Positions 1-9,235 of a stretch of 64,000 bases of DNA are shown in pieces. Under the pieces are notes generated by a model. That model did no database searches, had not been told where the DNA came from, and was given only the letters and a program-made list of their open reading frames with translations. Made by a program: the position numbers and the translations under genes. Each line of letters opens with the position of its first letter. Within the stretch, counting starts at the first letter, position 1. Origin of the DNA: Mesorhizobium onobrychidis (GTDB lineage: Bacteria > Pseudomonadota > Alphaproteobacteria > Rhizobiales > Rhizobiaceae); NCBI RefSeq assembly GCF_024707545.1, contig NZ_CP062229.1, forward strand, positions 4,197,501-4,261,500, written 5' to 3'.

Positions 1-1
1 C

Positions 2-472
2 GCGCTGGGCAACAAGGTCAAGGTGGCCGTGATCGGCGTCGTCAACAACCAGGAGTTCGGCCAACCCCGCCTGATCACCTACAGCCCGGCTGGCGCACTG
101 GCTGCCGCGGTCGAGGAAACCGGCCACATCATCCAGGGTACCGGCCAGTTCCTGCTGCGTTTCGTCGTCGGTCGCGAAGACAAATGCCAGCTGGGCGGCC
201 CAATCAAAATCGCAAAGATGTCGGGGCAGGCGGCAAAACTGGGCTTCGACTGGCTTGTGCAACTTGTTGCGCTGTTGTCGGTCGGGATCGGTATTCTCAA
301 CCTTTTGCCTATTCCTCCCCTCGACGGCGGCCATCTCCTGTTCTACGGCGTGGAGGCCGTCATTCGGCGACCGGTGTCGGAACGGATGATGGAGATGGGT
401 TACAGGGCCGGCCTGCTCCTCGTCTTGGGCTTCATGGGGTTCGTTTTCTGGAACGACCTGTTTGGATGCTGA
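2..472 (+). CDS. rseP: RIP metalloprotease RseP, 3' part
   Basis: C-terminal 156 residues of a site-2 intramembrane zinc protease, which in this family cleaves anti-sigma factors and remnant signal peptides in the inner membrane. The frame is open to the left edge, so the HExxH active site and PDZ domain are outside the window. What is visible is the conserved NLLPIPPLDGGHL segment (about nt 299-337), where the Asp supplies the third zinc ligand, followed by a hydrophobic C-terminal helix. It lies directly upstream of bamA, the usual alphaproteobacterial order. A GTG at 23 is internal to the gene and is not the true start. Identity is secure from the LDG motif and the context. Confidence 0.93.
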   Translation, partial: ALGNKVKVAVIGVVNNQEFGQPRLITYSPAGALAAAVEETGHIIQGTGQFLLRFVVGREDKCQLGGPIKIAKMSGQAAKLGFDWLVQLVALLSVGIGILNLLPIPPLDGGHLLFYGVEAVIRRPVSERMMEMGYRAGLLLVLGFMGFVFWNDLFGC

Positions 473-563
473 AATCATGAAGAAATTTGGCTTCGGCACA
501 GCCAATGTTGAGACGCCGTTTACCATGCATGGGGATATGCGTGACGCGAAAGCCACGCAACAG

Positions 564-586
564 GGTTAAGTAAATACAAATTAACC
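564..586. promoter_or_regulatory. Inverted repeat upstream of bamA
   Basis: GGTTAA, 11 bases, TTAACC in the 217-bp gap between rseP and bamA. A second small inverted pair (CGGTA/TACCG) follows near 620-640. The position fits a regulatory element for bamA or the end of the rseP transcript. The TTAA halves recall CtrA sites, but the spacing is 11 and not the usual 7, so I do not assign a regulator. Confidence 0.25.
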
Positions 587-689
587 AGGAGCCTTGCGTG
601 TAGGGAAAATCCGGTTAATACGGTAGGGGAAATTACCGCACGTCCGGTTTTCTCGCCGTGGGGACTTCGAGAAAAGGTACAAAAGCCCG

Positions 690-3041
690 ATGAAGGCAGC
701 ATCCAAGTTTCTGAGCGCCGCGTCCGCGGTGGCCCTTTCCGCCGCCCTGGTCGTACCAGGCGCGCTCACAGTGCAGTTCGTTGCCACATCGGCGGCCGAG
801 GCCGCTGTTGTTTCAAGAGTTGAAGTCAGCGGCAATCAGCGGGTCGACGCCGACACCATCCGCAACTACGTCACGATCAAGCCCGGCAAGGCCTTTTCCA
901 GCTCCGATATCGATGATGCGGTCAAGGCGCTGTTCGGCACCGGGCTGTTCTCGGACGTCCAGATCAACCAGGTCGGTTCGTCGCTGGTCATCAAGGTTTC
1001 CGAATATCAGGTCGTGAACCAGGTGCTGTTCCAGGGCAACAAGAAGCTCAAGGACAACGCCCTTGCGGCCGCGGTCCAGTTGAAGCCGCGCGGAACGTTC
1101 TCGCAGCAGGCGCTCGATGCCGATGTCGAGGCGGTCAAGGCCGCCTACAGGCGTATCGGCCGCGACGACGCCGCCGTGACCACCCAGATCATGGATCTCG
1201 GCGACAACCGTGTGAACGTGGTCTTCAACATCAACGAAGGCGGCCGCACGCAGATCGCCGCGATCAATTTCGTCGGCAACAGCGCCTACTCGAGCCGTCG
1301 CCTGTCCGACGTCATCTCCACCAAGCGCTCGTCCATCCTTTCGTTCGTGCTGCGCGACGATGTCTATGACGAAGACAAGCTGCGCGCCGACCAGGAGTTG
1401 CTGCGCCGTTTCTATTACAACCACGGTTATGCCGACTTCCAGGTGATTTCCGCGGTCGGCGAACTCGATGAGTCCACCAACAAATATACGGTGACCATCA
1501 CCGTGCAGGAGGGCGATCGCTACACCTTCGGCGACGTCAGCGTCGAGAGCTCGATTCCCGAGGTCGATCCTGCATCGCTGCAGTCGGTGGTCGAAACCCA
1601 CAAGGGCGATGTCTACAACGCCGAGAACGTCGAAGACACCATCATCGCATTGACCGAGAGGGTCGCCGGTTCCGGCTATCCCTTCGCCCAGGTGACGCCG
1701 CGCGGCGACCGCAATTTCGAGAACCACACCATTTCAGTGGTTTATACGATCGACCAGGGCACCAAGGCCTATGTCGAACGCATCGAGATCCGCGGCAACG
1801 ACCGGACACGCGACTATGTCATTCGCCGCGAATTCGACGTGAGTGAGGGCGACGCCTTCAACCAGGTTCTCATTCAGCGCGCGAAGAAGCGGCTGGAAGC
1901 GCTCGATTATTTTGAGAAAGTCGAGGTTTCGACCGTGCCCGGCTCTGAGCCGGACCAGGTGGTGCTCGTGGTCGACGTGGTCGAGAAATCGACCGGCGAG
2001 TTCTCTGTCGGCGCCGGCTATTCGACAGGCGGCGACACCGACGGCCCATCCATCGAAGGATCGATCACCGAGCGCAACTTCCTCGGACGCGGCCAGTTCA
2101 TCAAGCTATCGGCGGGCGGCGGCAAGAATTCACGTGACTACAGCTTCTCCTTCACCGAGCCCTATTTCCTCGGGCGGCGTATCGCTGCCGGTTTCGATGT
2201 CTTCAACCGGACCAGGGAATACGACGACTACCAGAGCGAGACGACGGGCGCGACAGTGCGCTTCGGCCTGCCGATCACCGACGACATCTCGACGCAGCTG
2301 GCGTATAATATCTCGCAGGAGAAGTATGAGCTCGACGATGGCTGCGATCCCAACGCCGGGTGCGACGTCTCTACGGCTATCCTAAACGGCATTGAGGAAA
2401 GCCCGTGGCTCAAGTCGTCGGTCAGTCTCGGCCTGGTCTACAACACCATCGACGACATGAAGAGCCCGCATGAAGGCATCTTCGCCAATGTCACCACGGA
2501 ATTCGCCGGCCTCGGCGGCGACGCCAAATTCGTCAAGGTGACAGCGCGTGGCACCGTTTACCAGACATTGTCTGAGCAGCTTGATCTGGTTGGTTTGATT
2601 TCGGGTGGAGCGGGCCATATCCAGGGCTACGGCAGCGACGACGACCTGCGCATCTTCGACCATTTCCAGAGCAGCGACCGTATGATCCGCGGCTTCGCCT
2701 ATGGCGGCATCGGTCCTGTCGACGACCAGGGCTTTGACGACCATCTCGGTGGCACCACCTATTTCAACGCCTCGGCGGAAGCCCAGTTTCCGATGCCGGT
2801 CATTCCGGAGAGCTTCGGCCTGCGCGGCGCGGTCTTTGCCGATGCGGCGACACTTTATGGCAACGATGTGGCGGGTGTCGATCCATCGACAACCGACATG
2901 GAGTGGCGCGCCTCGGTCGGTCTCGGCATGATGTGGGCGTCGCCCTTTGGCCCGATCCGCATCGACTATGCGATCCCGGTCCTCAAGGAGGACACCGACG
3001 ACGTGCAGGAATTCAACTTCGGCATATCGTCCCGCTTCTGA
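690..3041 (+). CDS. bamA: Outer membrane protein assembly factor BamA
   Basis: Central subunit of the BAM complex, which folds and inserts beta-barrel proteins into the outer membrane. The 783-residue length fits the family. Residues 1-39 form a long signal peptide with a probable cleavage site after SAAEA. Residues about 40-360 contain repeated POTRA-type modules (for example VSRVEVSGNQRV and VERIEIRGNDRT). The C-terminal half is a 16-strand-type barrel with the family loop-6 motif as IRGF near residue 667, and the chain ends in the aromatic residue Phe, as expected of a barrel terminal strand. It starts the run of envelope genes bamA-lpxD-fabZ-lpxA-lpxI-lpxB. ATG start preceded by a purine-rich stretch. 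Confidence 0.97.
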   Translation: MKAASKFLSAASAVALSAALVVPGALTVQFVATSAAEAAVVSRVEVSGNQRVDADTIRNYVTIKPGKAFSSSDIDDAVKALFGTGLFSDVQINQVGSSLVIKVSEYQVVNQVLFQGNKKLKDNALAAAVQLKPRGTFSQQALDADVEAVKAAYRRIGRDDAAVTTQIMDLGDNRVNVVFNINEGGRTQIAAINFVGNSAYSSRRLSDVISTKRSSILSFVLRDDVYDEDKLRADQELLRRFYYNHGYADFQVISAVGELDESTNKYTVTITVQEGDRYTFGDVSVESSIPEVDPASLQSVVETHKGDVYNAENVEDTIIALTERVAGSGYPFAQVTPRGDRNFENHTISVVYTIDQGTKAYVERIEIRGNDRTRDYVIRREFDVSEGDAFNQVLIQRAKKRLEALDYFEKVEVSTVPGSEPDQVVLVVDVVEKSTGEFSVGAGYSTGGDTDGPSIEGSITERNFLGRGQFIKLSAGGGKNSRDYSFSFTEPYFLGRRIAAGFDVFNRTREYDDYQSETTGATVRFGLPITDDISTQLAYNISQEKYELDDGCDPNAGCDVSTAILNGIEESPWLKSSVSLGLVYNTIDDMKSPHEGIFANVTTEFAGLGGDAKFVKVTARGTVYQTLSEQLDLVGLISGGAGHIQGYGSDDDLRIFDHFQSSDRMIRGFAYGGIGPVDDQGFDDHLGGTTYFNASAEAQFPMPVIPESFGLRGAVFADAATLYGNDVAGVDPSTTDMEWRASVGLGMMWASPFGPIRIDYAIPVLKEDTDDVQEFNFGISSRF

Positions 3042-3057
3042 TCGGCGGGCAACGATA

Positions 3058-3082
3058 CTTCCGGGCCGTAGGGGTCCGGAAG
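3058..3082 (+). terminator. Hairpin after bamA
   Basis: CTTCCGG and CCGGAAG separated by 11 bases, 16 nt after the bamA stop codon. There is no T run, so it may be a weak or Rho-assisted terminator or an RNA-stabilising hairpin. Confidence 0.3.
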
Positions 3083-3097
3083 AAGAGTGATCCGACA

Positions 3098-3202
3098 CTA
3101 CAGCGCCGCGCGTCCTTCTTGGATGCGCAAAGGAGGCTGTAGAACTTTGATTTTGCGCATGATCCTTTCCGAAGATCGATTCCGATTTTCGGGGTCATGC
3201 GC
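3098..3202 (+). repeat. Two-hairpin intergenic palindromic repeat, copy 1
   Basis: First hairpin 3098-3142 with CTACAGC/GCTGTAG ends and inner GCGCGTCC/GGATGCGC. Second hairpin 3155-3202 with GCGCATGA/TCATGCGC ends and a core around TCGATTCCGATTTTCGGG. The same two-module architecture recurs at 15771-15870, the first module alone at 38164-38200, and a diverged second module at 52953-53001. From general knowledge this resembles the abundant palindromic intergenic repeats of Mesorhizobium genomes. It fills the bamA-lpxD gap. Confidence 0.75.
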
Positions 3203-3223
3203 TAGCTGGATATAGCTTCTGGA

Positions 3224-4282
3224 ATGACCGATCCGGTGTTCTTCGCGCCATCACGCCGGTATACGGCTGGCGAAGTCGCGAATCTGACCGGCTCGGTGCT
3301 TGTCGATTCCGACCTCTCCGATATATCGATTGAAGCCTTGGCGCCGGCAAGCGAAGGCGGCGAGCACGCTCTTGTCTTCGTCGATGGCAGACGCAACTTC
3401 GCGCTGATGCAATCGCTGCGAGCAGCGGCGGTTCTCTGTCCCGCCGAATTTGCCGGCAAAGCGCCGGCGGGCATTGCGGTTCTGGTCCATCCGCGCCCGC
3501 AACAGGCTTTCGCGATGGTCGGACGCCTTCTTTTTCCGGCGGCTGCGACACCGGCGCCGATGACCGGCGAAACCGGTATCTCGCCGCATGCCCATATCGA
3601 TCCATCGGCGCATGTCGAGGCCGGCGCGATCGTCGAGGCCGGCGCGATCATCGGCCCCCGCGCTTCTATCGGCAGCGGAACCGTTATTGCTCCTCATGCC
3701 GTTATCGGTCCCTCCTGCCAGTTCGGCCGCGATGGCTATGTCGGTCCAGGCGCCAGCATCCAGTACGCGCTGATCGGCAATCGCGTCATCATCCATGGCG
3801 GCGCCCGCATCGGCCAGGACGGTTTTGGCTTCGTGGGCGGCGCAAAGGGCCCGGAGCGCGTCCCACAAATCGGCCGGGTTGTTATCCAGGACGACGTCGA
3901 GATCGGCTCGAACACAACGGTCGATCGTGGCGCCATGTCCGACACGATCATCGGTCAAGGCACGAAGATCGACAATCTGGTGCAGATCGCTCACAACGTC
4001 CGCATCGGCCGCAATTGCATAATCGCCGGCCTTTCGGGTATTTCCGGTTCCGTAACAGTGGGCGACAACGTCACCATGGGTGGCGGTGTCGGTCTTGCGG
4101 ATCACCTGACCATTGGGACTGGGGCCAAGCTTGCTGCAAGAAGCGGGTTCATGAGCAACGTCCCCGCGGGCGAGATTTGGGGAGGGTACCCGGCGCAGCC
4201 GATGGCGGAAGCGATGCGGGAGATCGCGGCTCTGCGAAGACTGGCCAGGGCGCGGAAATCGGGCGACGGAGGGAAGAGCTGA
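3224..4282 (+). CDS. lpxD: UDP-3-O-(3-hydroxyacyl)glucosamine N-acyltransferase LpxD
   Basis: Third step of lipid A synthesis: N-acylation of UDP-3-O-acyl-glucosamine from acyl-ACP in the cytoplasm. Length 352 residues fits. Residues 1-105 form the N-terminal uridine-binding domain; residues about 110-330 are left-handed beta-helix hexapeptide repeats (for example [20 protein letters not shown]). The family's catalytic His is His257 in [10 protein letters not shown]. The C-terminal helix ends [11 protein letters not shown]. The stop is one base before the fabZ start codon, so the two are translationally coupled. Repeat copy 1 lies just upstream, so lpxD may have its own transcript start. Confidence 0.96.
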   Translation: MTDPVFFAPSRRYTAGEVANLTGSVLVDSDLSDISIEALAPASEGGEHALVFVDGRRNFALMQSLRAAAVLCPAEFAGKAPAGIAVLVHPRPQQAFAMVGRLLFPAAATPAPMTGETGISPHAHIDPSAHVEAGAIVEAGAIIGPRASIGSGTVIAPHAVIGPSCQFGRDGYVGPGASIQYALIGNRVIIHGGARIGQDGFGFVGGAKGPERVPQIGRVVIQDDVEIGSNTTVDRGAMSDTIIGQGTKIDNLVQIAHNVRIGRNCIIAGLSGISGSVTVGDNVTMGGGVGLADHLTIGTGAKLAARSGFMSNVPAGEIWGGYPAQPMAEAMREIAALRRLARARKSGDGGKS

Positions 4283-4283
4283 G

Positions 4284-4742
4284 ATGGTGGCGGCGACGAC
4301 GCTCGAGGCGGTCGACATATTGGGGCTGATGAAGCTCCTGCCGCATCGCTATCCGTTCCTGATGATCGACCGTATCATCGACATCGATGGCGACGAGTCC
4401 GCTATCGGCATCAAGAACGTGACCATAAACGAGCCGCATTTCCAGGGTCATTTCCCGGATCAGCCGGTCATGCCCGGCGTGCTGATCGTTGAGGCGATGG
4501 CGCAGACGGCCGGCGCCATCTGCATCCGCAGCCTAGGCACCGAAAAACCGTCGCTGGTCTATTTCCTGACCATCGACAACGCCAAATTCCGTAAACCGGT
4601 CGTTCCCGGCGACCAGTTGAAAATTCATGTGAAGAAAATCAAGAAACGCGGCAACCTTCTCAAATTCGCCTGCGAGGCTCTGGTCGACGGCGTCAAGGCC
4701 GCGGAAGCCGAGATTTCGGCGATGATGGTTACGAGCGACTGA
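4284..4742 (+). CDS. fabZ: 3-hydroxyacyl-ACP dehydratase FabZ
   Basis: Dehydrates 3-hydroxyacyl-ACP in fatty acid elongation, competing with LpxA/LpxD for the same substrate, which explains its conserved place between them. The 152-residue single hot-dog domain matches the family. The motif [16 protein letters not shown] carries the catalytic His56, and Glu70 is in VEAMAQTAG. It begins one base after the lpxD stop and is followed by lpxA after 7 bases, so it sits inside one operon. Confidence 0.97.
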   Translation: MVAATTLEAVDILGLMKLLPHRYPFLMIDRIIDIDGDESAIGIKNVTINEPHFQGHFPDQPVMPGVLIVEAMAQTAGAICIRSLGTEKPSLVYFLTIDNAKFRKPVVPGDQLKIHVKKIKKRGNLLKFACEALVDGVKAAEAEISAMMVTSD

Positions 4743-4749
4743 CGATCGA

Positions 4750-5589
4750 ATGCTTATGAAAATCCAGACAGTCATCCATCCATCTTCGGTCATCGAGGCG
4801 GGCGCCAAAATCGGCGAGGGCGTCCGCATCGGGCCGTTCTGCCACATCAGCGCCGACGCGGTGATCGGCGATCGCGTCGAACTGGTCAGCCACATCTCGG
4901 TGATGGGGGCGACCACCATCGGTGCGTCGACCAAGGTCTATCCGATGGCGACACTGGGCGCGCCACCGCAGAATACCAAGCACAAGGGCGGCCGCACCAC
5001 GCTGGTCGTCGGTGAGAACTGCACGATCCGCGAAGGCGTGACCATGCACCTCGGCACCGATTCCAGCCGCGGCGAGACGACGATTGGCGACAACGGCAAT
5101 TTCCTTGCCTACGCCCACATCGCCCATGATTGCATTGTCGGCAAGAACGCCACCTTCGCCAATCAGGCGACGTTGGGCGGCCATTGCGAGATCGGCGACA
5201 ACGTCTATATCGGTGGTCTCAGCGCCGTTCATCAGTTTGTCCGCGTCGGCGACAACGCCTTTCTCGGCGGTTGCTCGGCATTCGTCGGCGATGTCATTCC
5301 CTACGCCATCGCCGTCGGCAATCGCGCCAGCCTTCGCGGCCTCAACATCATCGGCCTGAAGCGCGCCGGCCTGCCGCGCTCCGAGATCCACACGCTGCGC
5401 AAGGCCTACAGGACGATCTTCGATCGCTCCCGAACCGTCGGCGAAAACATCGAGTTCGCCAAGGCGGAATTCGCCTCGTCACCGACCGCCATGAAAATCA
5501 TCGATTTCATCACCAGTCGCGGCAAGCGGCACTATGCCGTCCCGTCGCTCAAGGCTGGCGACGGCGACGATGCAGATGACGAAGATTGA
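4750..5589 (+). CDS. lpxA: UDP-N-acetylglucosamine O-acyltransferase LpxA
   Basis: First step of lipid A synthesis, a cytoplasmic trimer. 279 residues: hexapeptide beta-helix over residues 1-190 (for example IEAGAKIGEGVRIGPFCHIS) and a C-terminal helical domain. The catalytic His is His126 in AHIAHDCIVG; GGLSAVHQFVRVG is also family-typical. Two ATG codons (4750 and 4756) are possible starts. Its last 20 bases overlap lpxI. The C-terminal acidic tail GDGDDADDED is strain-variable sequence of no known function. Confidence 0.97.
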   Translation: MLMKIQTVIHPSSVIEAGAKIGEGVRIGPFCHISADAVIGDRVELVSHISVMGATTIGASTKVYPMATLGAPPQNTKHKGGRTTLVVGENCTIREGVTMHLGTDSSRGETTIGDNGNFLAYAHIAHDCIVGKNATFANQATLGGHCEIGDNVYIGGLSAVHQFVRVGDNAFLGGCSAFVGDVIPYAIAVGNRASLRGLNIIGLKRAGLPRSEIHTLRKAYRTIFDRSRTVGENIEFAKAEFASSPTAMKIIDFITSRGKRHYAVPSLKAGDGDDADDED

Positions 5590-6478
5590 GGCCACCCGGA
5601 CGGGCCTTGATCTCGCGCCAGACGCCAAGGTCGGCATCATTGCCGGCGGCGGCAGTTTGCCGGTCGAAGTCGCCAAGGCGCTTGCTGGGCAAGGCAAGTC
5701 TCCCTTCGTGGTAATAGTGGCGGGCGAAGTCGACCGCATATCCGACTTCGACGCCTACGAGCAGGCGACGTTGAGGCTGGAGGATGTCGGCTCACTGCTG
5801 CCGACGCTCAAGAACCATCACGTTACCCATCTGGTAACAGCGGGCCATATCACACGCCGCCCCAGGCTGAGCGCCATGCGCCTCAATCTCGGCCTGCTCG
5901 CCTGGGTGCCCAGCCTTCTTGTCGGTGTAACCCAAGGCGACGACACCGTGCTGAAACTGTTCGTGCGAAGGGTCGAGCGCAGCGGGATCAAGGTTGTCGG
6001 CGCCCATGAGATCGTGCCGGAACTGGTCGCGGCCGAAGGGACGCTGACCAATGCTGCGCCGCGGAAATCCGACTGGCGCGACATCGAAGCGGCGCATACG
6101 GCGGCAAAGGCCATCGGCGCGCTGGATATCGGCCAGGCGGCTGTTGCGATCGGCGGCCGCGCCATCGCGCTGGAAGGCGTCGAGGGCACTGACGGATTGC
6201 TCGATCGAACAAGGCAGTTGCGCGGCCATGGCAGGCTGGCCGGCAGAACGCGCGGCGTCCTGGTCAAATGCGCCAAGCCCGGCCAGGAGTTGCGCGCCGA
6301 CCTGCCCTCCATCGGCCCGCAGACGGTCGAGGCGGCGCATGCCGCCGGACTTGCCGGCATTGCCGTCGAAGCCGGTCGCTCGCTGGTTCTGGAAGGCCCC
6401 ACCGTCGTCGCCCGTGCCAACGCGCTCGGCCTGTTCGTGATTGGCCTGCCTGCTGCGGAGCCGGCGCATGGCGACTGA
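5570..6478 (+). CDS. lpxI: UDP-2,3-diacylglucosamine pyrophosphatase LpxI
   Basis: Hydrolyses UDP-2,3-diacylglucosamine to lipid X, the role played by LpxH in gamma- and betaproteobacteria; alphaproteobacteria use this unrelated enzyme (formerly DUF1009). About 302 residues. The N-terminal domain opens with VGIIAGGGSLPVEVAKAL; the C-terminal domain contains VLVKCAKPGQELRADLPSIG, a signature of the family including the catalytic Asp region. I place the start at 5570 (or 5576), inside the lpxA end, because upstream in-frame codons from 5534 lie deeper within lpxA. It overlaps lpxB by 11 bases. Confidence 0.94.
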   Translation: MQMTKIEATRTGLDLAPDAKVGIIAGGGSLPVEVAKALAGQGKSPFVVIVAGEVDRISDFDAYEQATLRLEDVGSLLPTLKNHHVTHLVTAGHITRRPRLSAMRLNLGLLAWVPSLLVGVTQGDDTVLKLFVRRVERSGIKVVGAHEIVPELVAAEGTLTNAAPRKSDWRDIEAAHTAAKAIGALDIGQAAVAIGGRAIALEGVEGTDGLLDRTRQLRGHGRLAGRTRGVLVKCAKPGQELRADLPSIGPQTVEAAHAAGLAGIAVEAGRSLVLEGPTVVARANALGLFVIGLPAAEPAHGD

Positions 6479-7634
6479 GAAACCGCTGAAGATCGCCATC
6501 GTCGCCGGCGAAGAATCCGGCGACCTGCTTGGCGCCGACATCGTAGCGGCGCTGAAGGGCACGACCGGCAGCGAGGTCCGGCTCGTCGGCATCGGCGGCC
6601 GGCATTTGCAGGCGCTCGGCCTCTCTCCGCTCTTCGACAGCGGCGAGATCGCGCTGATGGGCCTGAGCGCCATCCTGCGCGACCTGCCGCGCCTGATGCG
6701 GCGGATCAGCCAGACCGCCAGCGCGATCGCCGGTGAAAAGCCCCACTGTCTCATCACCATCGACAGCCCGGATTTTTCGCTGCGCGTGGCTAAAAAGGTG
6801 CGTGCCGCCGATCCGGCAATCCCGATCGTCCACTATGTCTGCCCGAGCGTCTGGGCCTGGCGGCCGGGCAGGGCGGTGGCGATGAAACCGTATGTCGATC
6901 ATATCCTCTGCATCTTGCCCTTCGAGGTGAAGGAACTCGCCCGCCTCGGTGGTCCGCCCGGCACCTATGTCGGCCATCGCCTCACGCATGATCCGGGCGT
7001 GATCGGCGCTGCCAAGGCGCAAAGCCAGCCGCGCGACCTGTCCGACGATCGTGTGAAGACACTGCTTGTGCTGCCCGGCTCGCGTCGCGGCGAGGTGCGA
7101 CGGCTAGTCGGCCCGTTCGGCAAGACGATCTCGATCCTGCGCGCACGCGGACACCGCTTGCGCCTGCTGTTGCCGACGGTGCCGCATGTCGCCGACCTGG
7201 TCAGGGCTTCGGTGGCAAGCTGGGACGAGAAGCCGGAGATCATCCTTGATCCCGAACGCAAATGGCAGGCCTTCGGCAAGGCCGATGCAGCGCTGATCGC
7301 ATCGGGAACGGTGTCGCTGGAATTGGCGCTGTCGGGGGTGCCGATGATCTCCTGCTACCGGCTCGATCCGGTCATGCGGATGGCCCAGCGCCTGATCACC
7401 GTATGGAGCGCCGCCTTGCCCAATCTCATCGCCGATCGCCCGATCGTACCGGAAAGCTACAACGAATATGTGCGGCCGCAATATCTTGCGCGGCAGTTGG
7501 AGGCGCTTTTTTCCGACACCCCCTATCGCGCATGGCAGAAGGACGGTTTTGCCGAGGTGGCCAGACGCATGGCTGTCGACGGACCTTCCGGCGATATCGC
7601 TGCGGGGGTCGTGATGAGGTGTATCAAGCGGTGA
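6468..7634 (+). CDS. lpxB: Lipid-A-disaccharide synthase LpxB
   Basis: Joins lipid X and UDP-diacylglucosamine into the lipid A disaccharide; a GT19 glycosyltransferase at the inner face of the inner membrane. 388 residues. The N-terminal motif GEESGDLLGADIV, the VCPSVWAWRPGR segment and LLPGSRRGEV are family signatures. A longer frame begins at 6441, but the ATG at 6468 puts the conserved KIAIVAGEESGD at the normal distance from the N terminus and leaves only a short overlap with lpxI. It is the last gene of the envelope operon; a heptamer repeat and hairpin follow immediately. Confidence 0.96.
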   Translation: MATEKPLKIAIVAGEESGDLLGADIVAALKGTTGSEVRLVGIGGRHLQALGLSPLFDSGEIALMGLSAILRDLPRLMRRISQTASAIAGEKPHCLITIDSPDFSLRVAKKVRAADPAIPIVHYVCPSVWAWRPGRAVAMKPYVDHILCILPFEVKELARLGGPPGTYVGHRLTHDPGVIGAAKAQSQPRDLSDDRVKTLLVLPGSRRGEVRRLVGPFGKTISILRARGHRLRLLLPTVPHVADLVRASVASWDEKPEIILDPERKWQAFGKADAALIASGTVSLELALSGVPMISCYRLDPVMRMAQRLITVWSAALPNLIADRPIVPESYNEYVRPQYLARQLEALFSDTPYRAWQKDGFAEVARRMAVDGPSGDIAAGVVMRCIKR

Positions 7635-7635
7635 A

Positions 7636-7677
7636 TAGTGAGTAGTGAGTAGTGAGTAGTGAGTAGTGAGTAGTGAG
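7636..7677 (+). repeat. Six tandem copies of TAGTGAG
   Basis: Six exact head-to-tail copies of the heptamer TAGTGAG starting one base after the lpxB stop codon. Such a perfect short array is prone to slippage and is probably variable in number between strains. It also provides one arm of the hairpin that follows. Confidence 0.9.
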
Positions 7678-7717
7678 CGGCATCGCTAGGTATCTGAAAT
7701 ACTACTCACTACTCACT
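7658..7717. terminator. Bidirectional terminator between lpxB and gltA
   Basis: AGTGAGTAGTGAGTAG (7658-7673, within the heptamer array) can pair with CTACTCACTACTCACT (7702-7717): a 16-bp perfect stem with a 28-nt loop. It is followed by a pyrimidine-rich stretch. Because several heptamer copies can pair in register, the stem has alternative forms. It lies between converging genes, where a shared terminator is expected. Confidence 0.6.
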
Positions 7718-7725
7718 TCTTCTTT

Positions 7726-9054
7726 TCACCGTTTAGCAATCGGCACGTAGTCGCGTTCCGGCGCACCTGTATAGAGTTGGCGCGGGCGACCGATCTTCTG
7801 GTGCGGATCCTCGATCATCTCTTTCCACTGCGCGATCCAGCCGACGGTACGGGCGACCGCGAACAGCACGGTGAACATGGTGGTGGGGAAGCCCAGCGCC
7901 TTCAGCGTGATGCCGGAATAGAAATCGACGTTCGGATAAAGCTTCTTCTCGATGAAATAGGAGTCGGTCAGCGCGATCTTTTCCAGTTCCATGGCGATGT
8001 CGAGCAGCGGGTCGTCCTTGATGCCGAGTTCGCCCAAAACCTCATGTGCGGTCTTCTGCATGATCTTGGCGCGCGGATCGTAGTTCTTGTAGACGCGGTG
8101 GCCAAACCCCATCAACCGGAACGGATCGTTCTTGTCCTTGGCGCGGGCGATGAATTCCGGAATGTGGTCGACATGGCCGATCTCGCCCAGCATGTTCAAG
8201 GCCGCCTCGTTGGCGCCGCCATGGGCCGGTCCCCACAGGCAGGCGATGCCAGCGGCGATGCAGGCAAACGGGTTGGCGCCTGACGAGCCGGCGAGGCGGA
8301 CGGTCGAGGTCGAGGCGTTCTGCTCGTGATCGGCATGCAGGATGAAGATGCGCTCCATCGCACGCGCCAGCACCGGGTTGATCTTGTATTCCTCGCACGG
8401 CACGGCAAAGCACATATGCAGGAAGTTGGCCGCGAAATTCAGCTCGTTCTTCGGGTAGATGAAGGGCTGACCGATGTGGTATTTGTAGGCCATCGCCGCG
8501 ATCGTCGGCATTTTGGCGATCAGCCGCATCGATGCGACCATGCGCTGATACGGGTCCGAGATGTCGGTGGAATCGTGATAGAAGGCTGACAGAGCGCCGA
8601 CCACGCCGCACATCACCGCCATCGGATGCGCGTCGCGGCGAAAGCCGGTGAAGAAGCGCGACATCTGCTCGTGCACCATGGTGTGGCGCGTCACCCGGTA
8701 GTCGAAATCGTCCTTCTGCGCCTTGGTCGGCAATTCGCCATAGAGCAAGAGATAGCAGACTTCGAGGAAGTCGCCGTGCTCGGCCAACTGGTCGATCGGA
8801 TAGCCGCGATGCAAAAGGATGCCGGCATCGCCATCGATAAAGGTGATTTCCGACTCGCAGCTTGCCGTCGACGTGAAGCCGGGATCGTAGGTGAACGCCC
8901 CGGTGGTGCTGTAAAGCGAGCCGATGTCGATGACATCAGGTCCGACCGAGCCGCTTCGCACCTTGAGCTCGTGAGTTTTGCCGCCGAATTCAAGTTTAGC
9001 AGTCGACGCGTGGGTTTTGCCGCCAAATTCCATCTTTGTCGCAGCTTCGGACAT
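7726..9054 (-). CDS. gltA: Citrate synthase
   Basis: Condenses oxaloacetate and acetyl-CoA at the entry of the TCA cycle. 442 residues, the hexameric type II form. Family signatures are [28 protein letters not shown] and [22 protein letters not shown] holds the catalytic Asp region. The N terminus is odd: KMEFGGKTH at residues 7-15 is repeated as KLEFGGKTH at 20-28, a 13-residue duplication ahead of the first strand. An AAGGAG-like site precedes the ATG. It converges with lpxB and is followed upstream by gltX on the same strand, 181 bp away. Confidence 0.97.
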   Translation of the reverse strand: MSEAATKMEFGGKTHASTAKLEFGGKTHELKVRSGSVGPDVIDIGSLYSTTGAFTYDPGFTSTASCESEITFIDGDAGILLHRGYPIDQLAEHGDFLEVCYLLLYGELPTKAQKDDFDYRVTRHTMVHEQMSRFFTGFRRDAHPMAVMCGVVGALSAFYHDSTDISDPYQRMVASMRLIAKMPTIAAMAYKYHIGQPFIYPKNELNFAANFLHMCFAVPCEEYKINPVLARAMERIFILHADHEQNASTSTVRLAGSSGANPFACIAAGIACLWGPAHGGANEAALNMLGEIGHVDHIPEFIARAKDKNDPFRLMGFGHRVYKNYDPRAKIMQKTAHEVLGELGIKDDPLLDIAMELEKIALTDSYFIEKKLYPNVDFYSGITLKALGFPTTMFTVLFAVARTVGWIAQWKEMIEDPHQKIGRPRQLYTGAPERDYVPIAKR

Positions 9055-9235
9055 TGCAAACTCCTTTTGGTTTTCTCATGCCGGCAAAGGCGAAATATCT
9101 GCAACGCAACACGTCGAAAGCATCGGAGTTCGCGCGTTTGCGCCCGCAATTGGAATTGCGTGCCAAATTGGGCCAGGACCTAATGTTGCACTGCGAAACC
9201 CACCTTTCAATGCCAATCTTCTTGGGCCAGTTTTG

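Noticed and set aside
564..586. CtrA binding site upstream of bamA
   Set aside because: The TTAA halves are 11 bases apart; the CtrA consensus needs 7.
7636..7720. Heptamer array considered as a CRISPR-like array
   Set aside because: Seven-base units without spacers cannot be a CRISPR; it is a simple tandem repeat.
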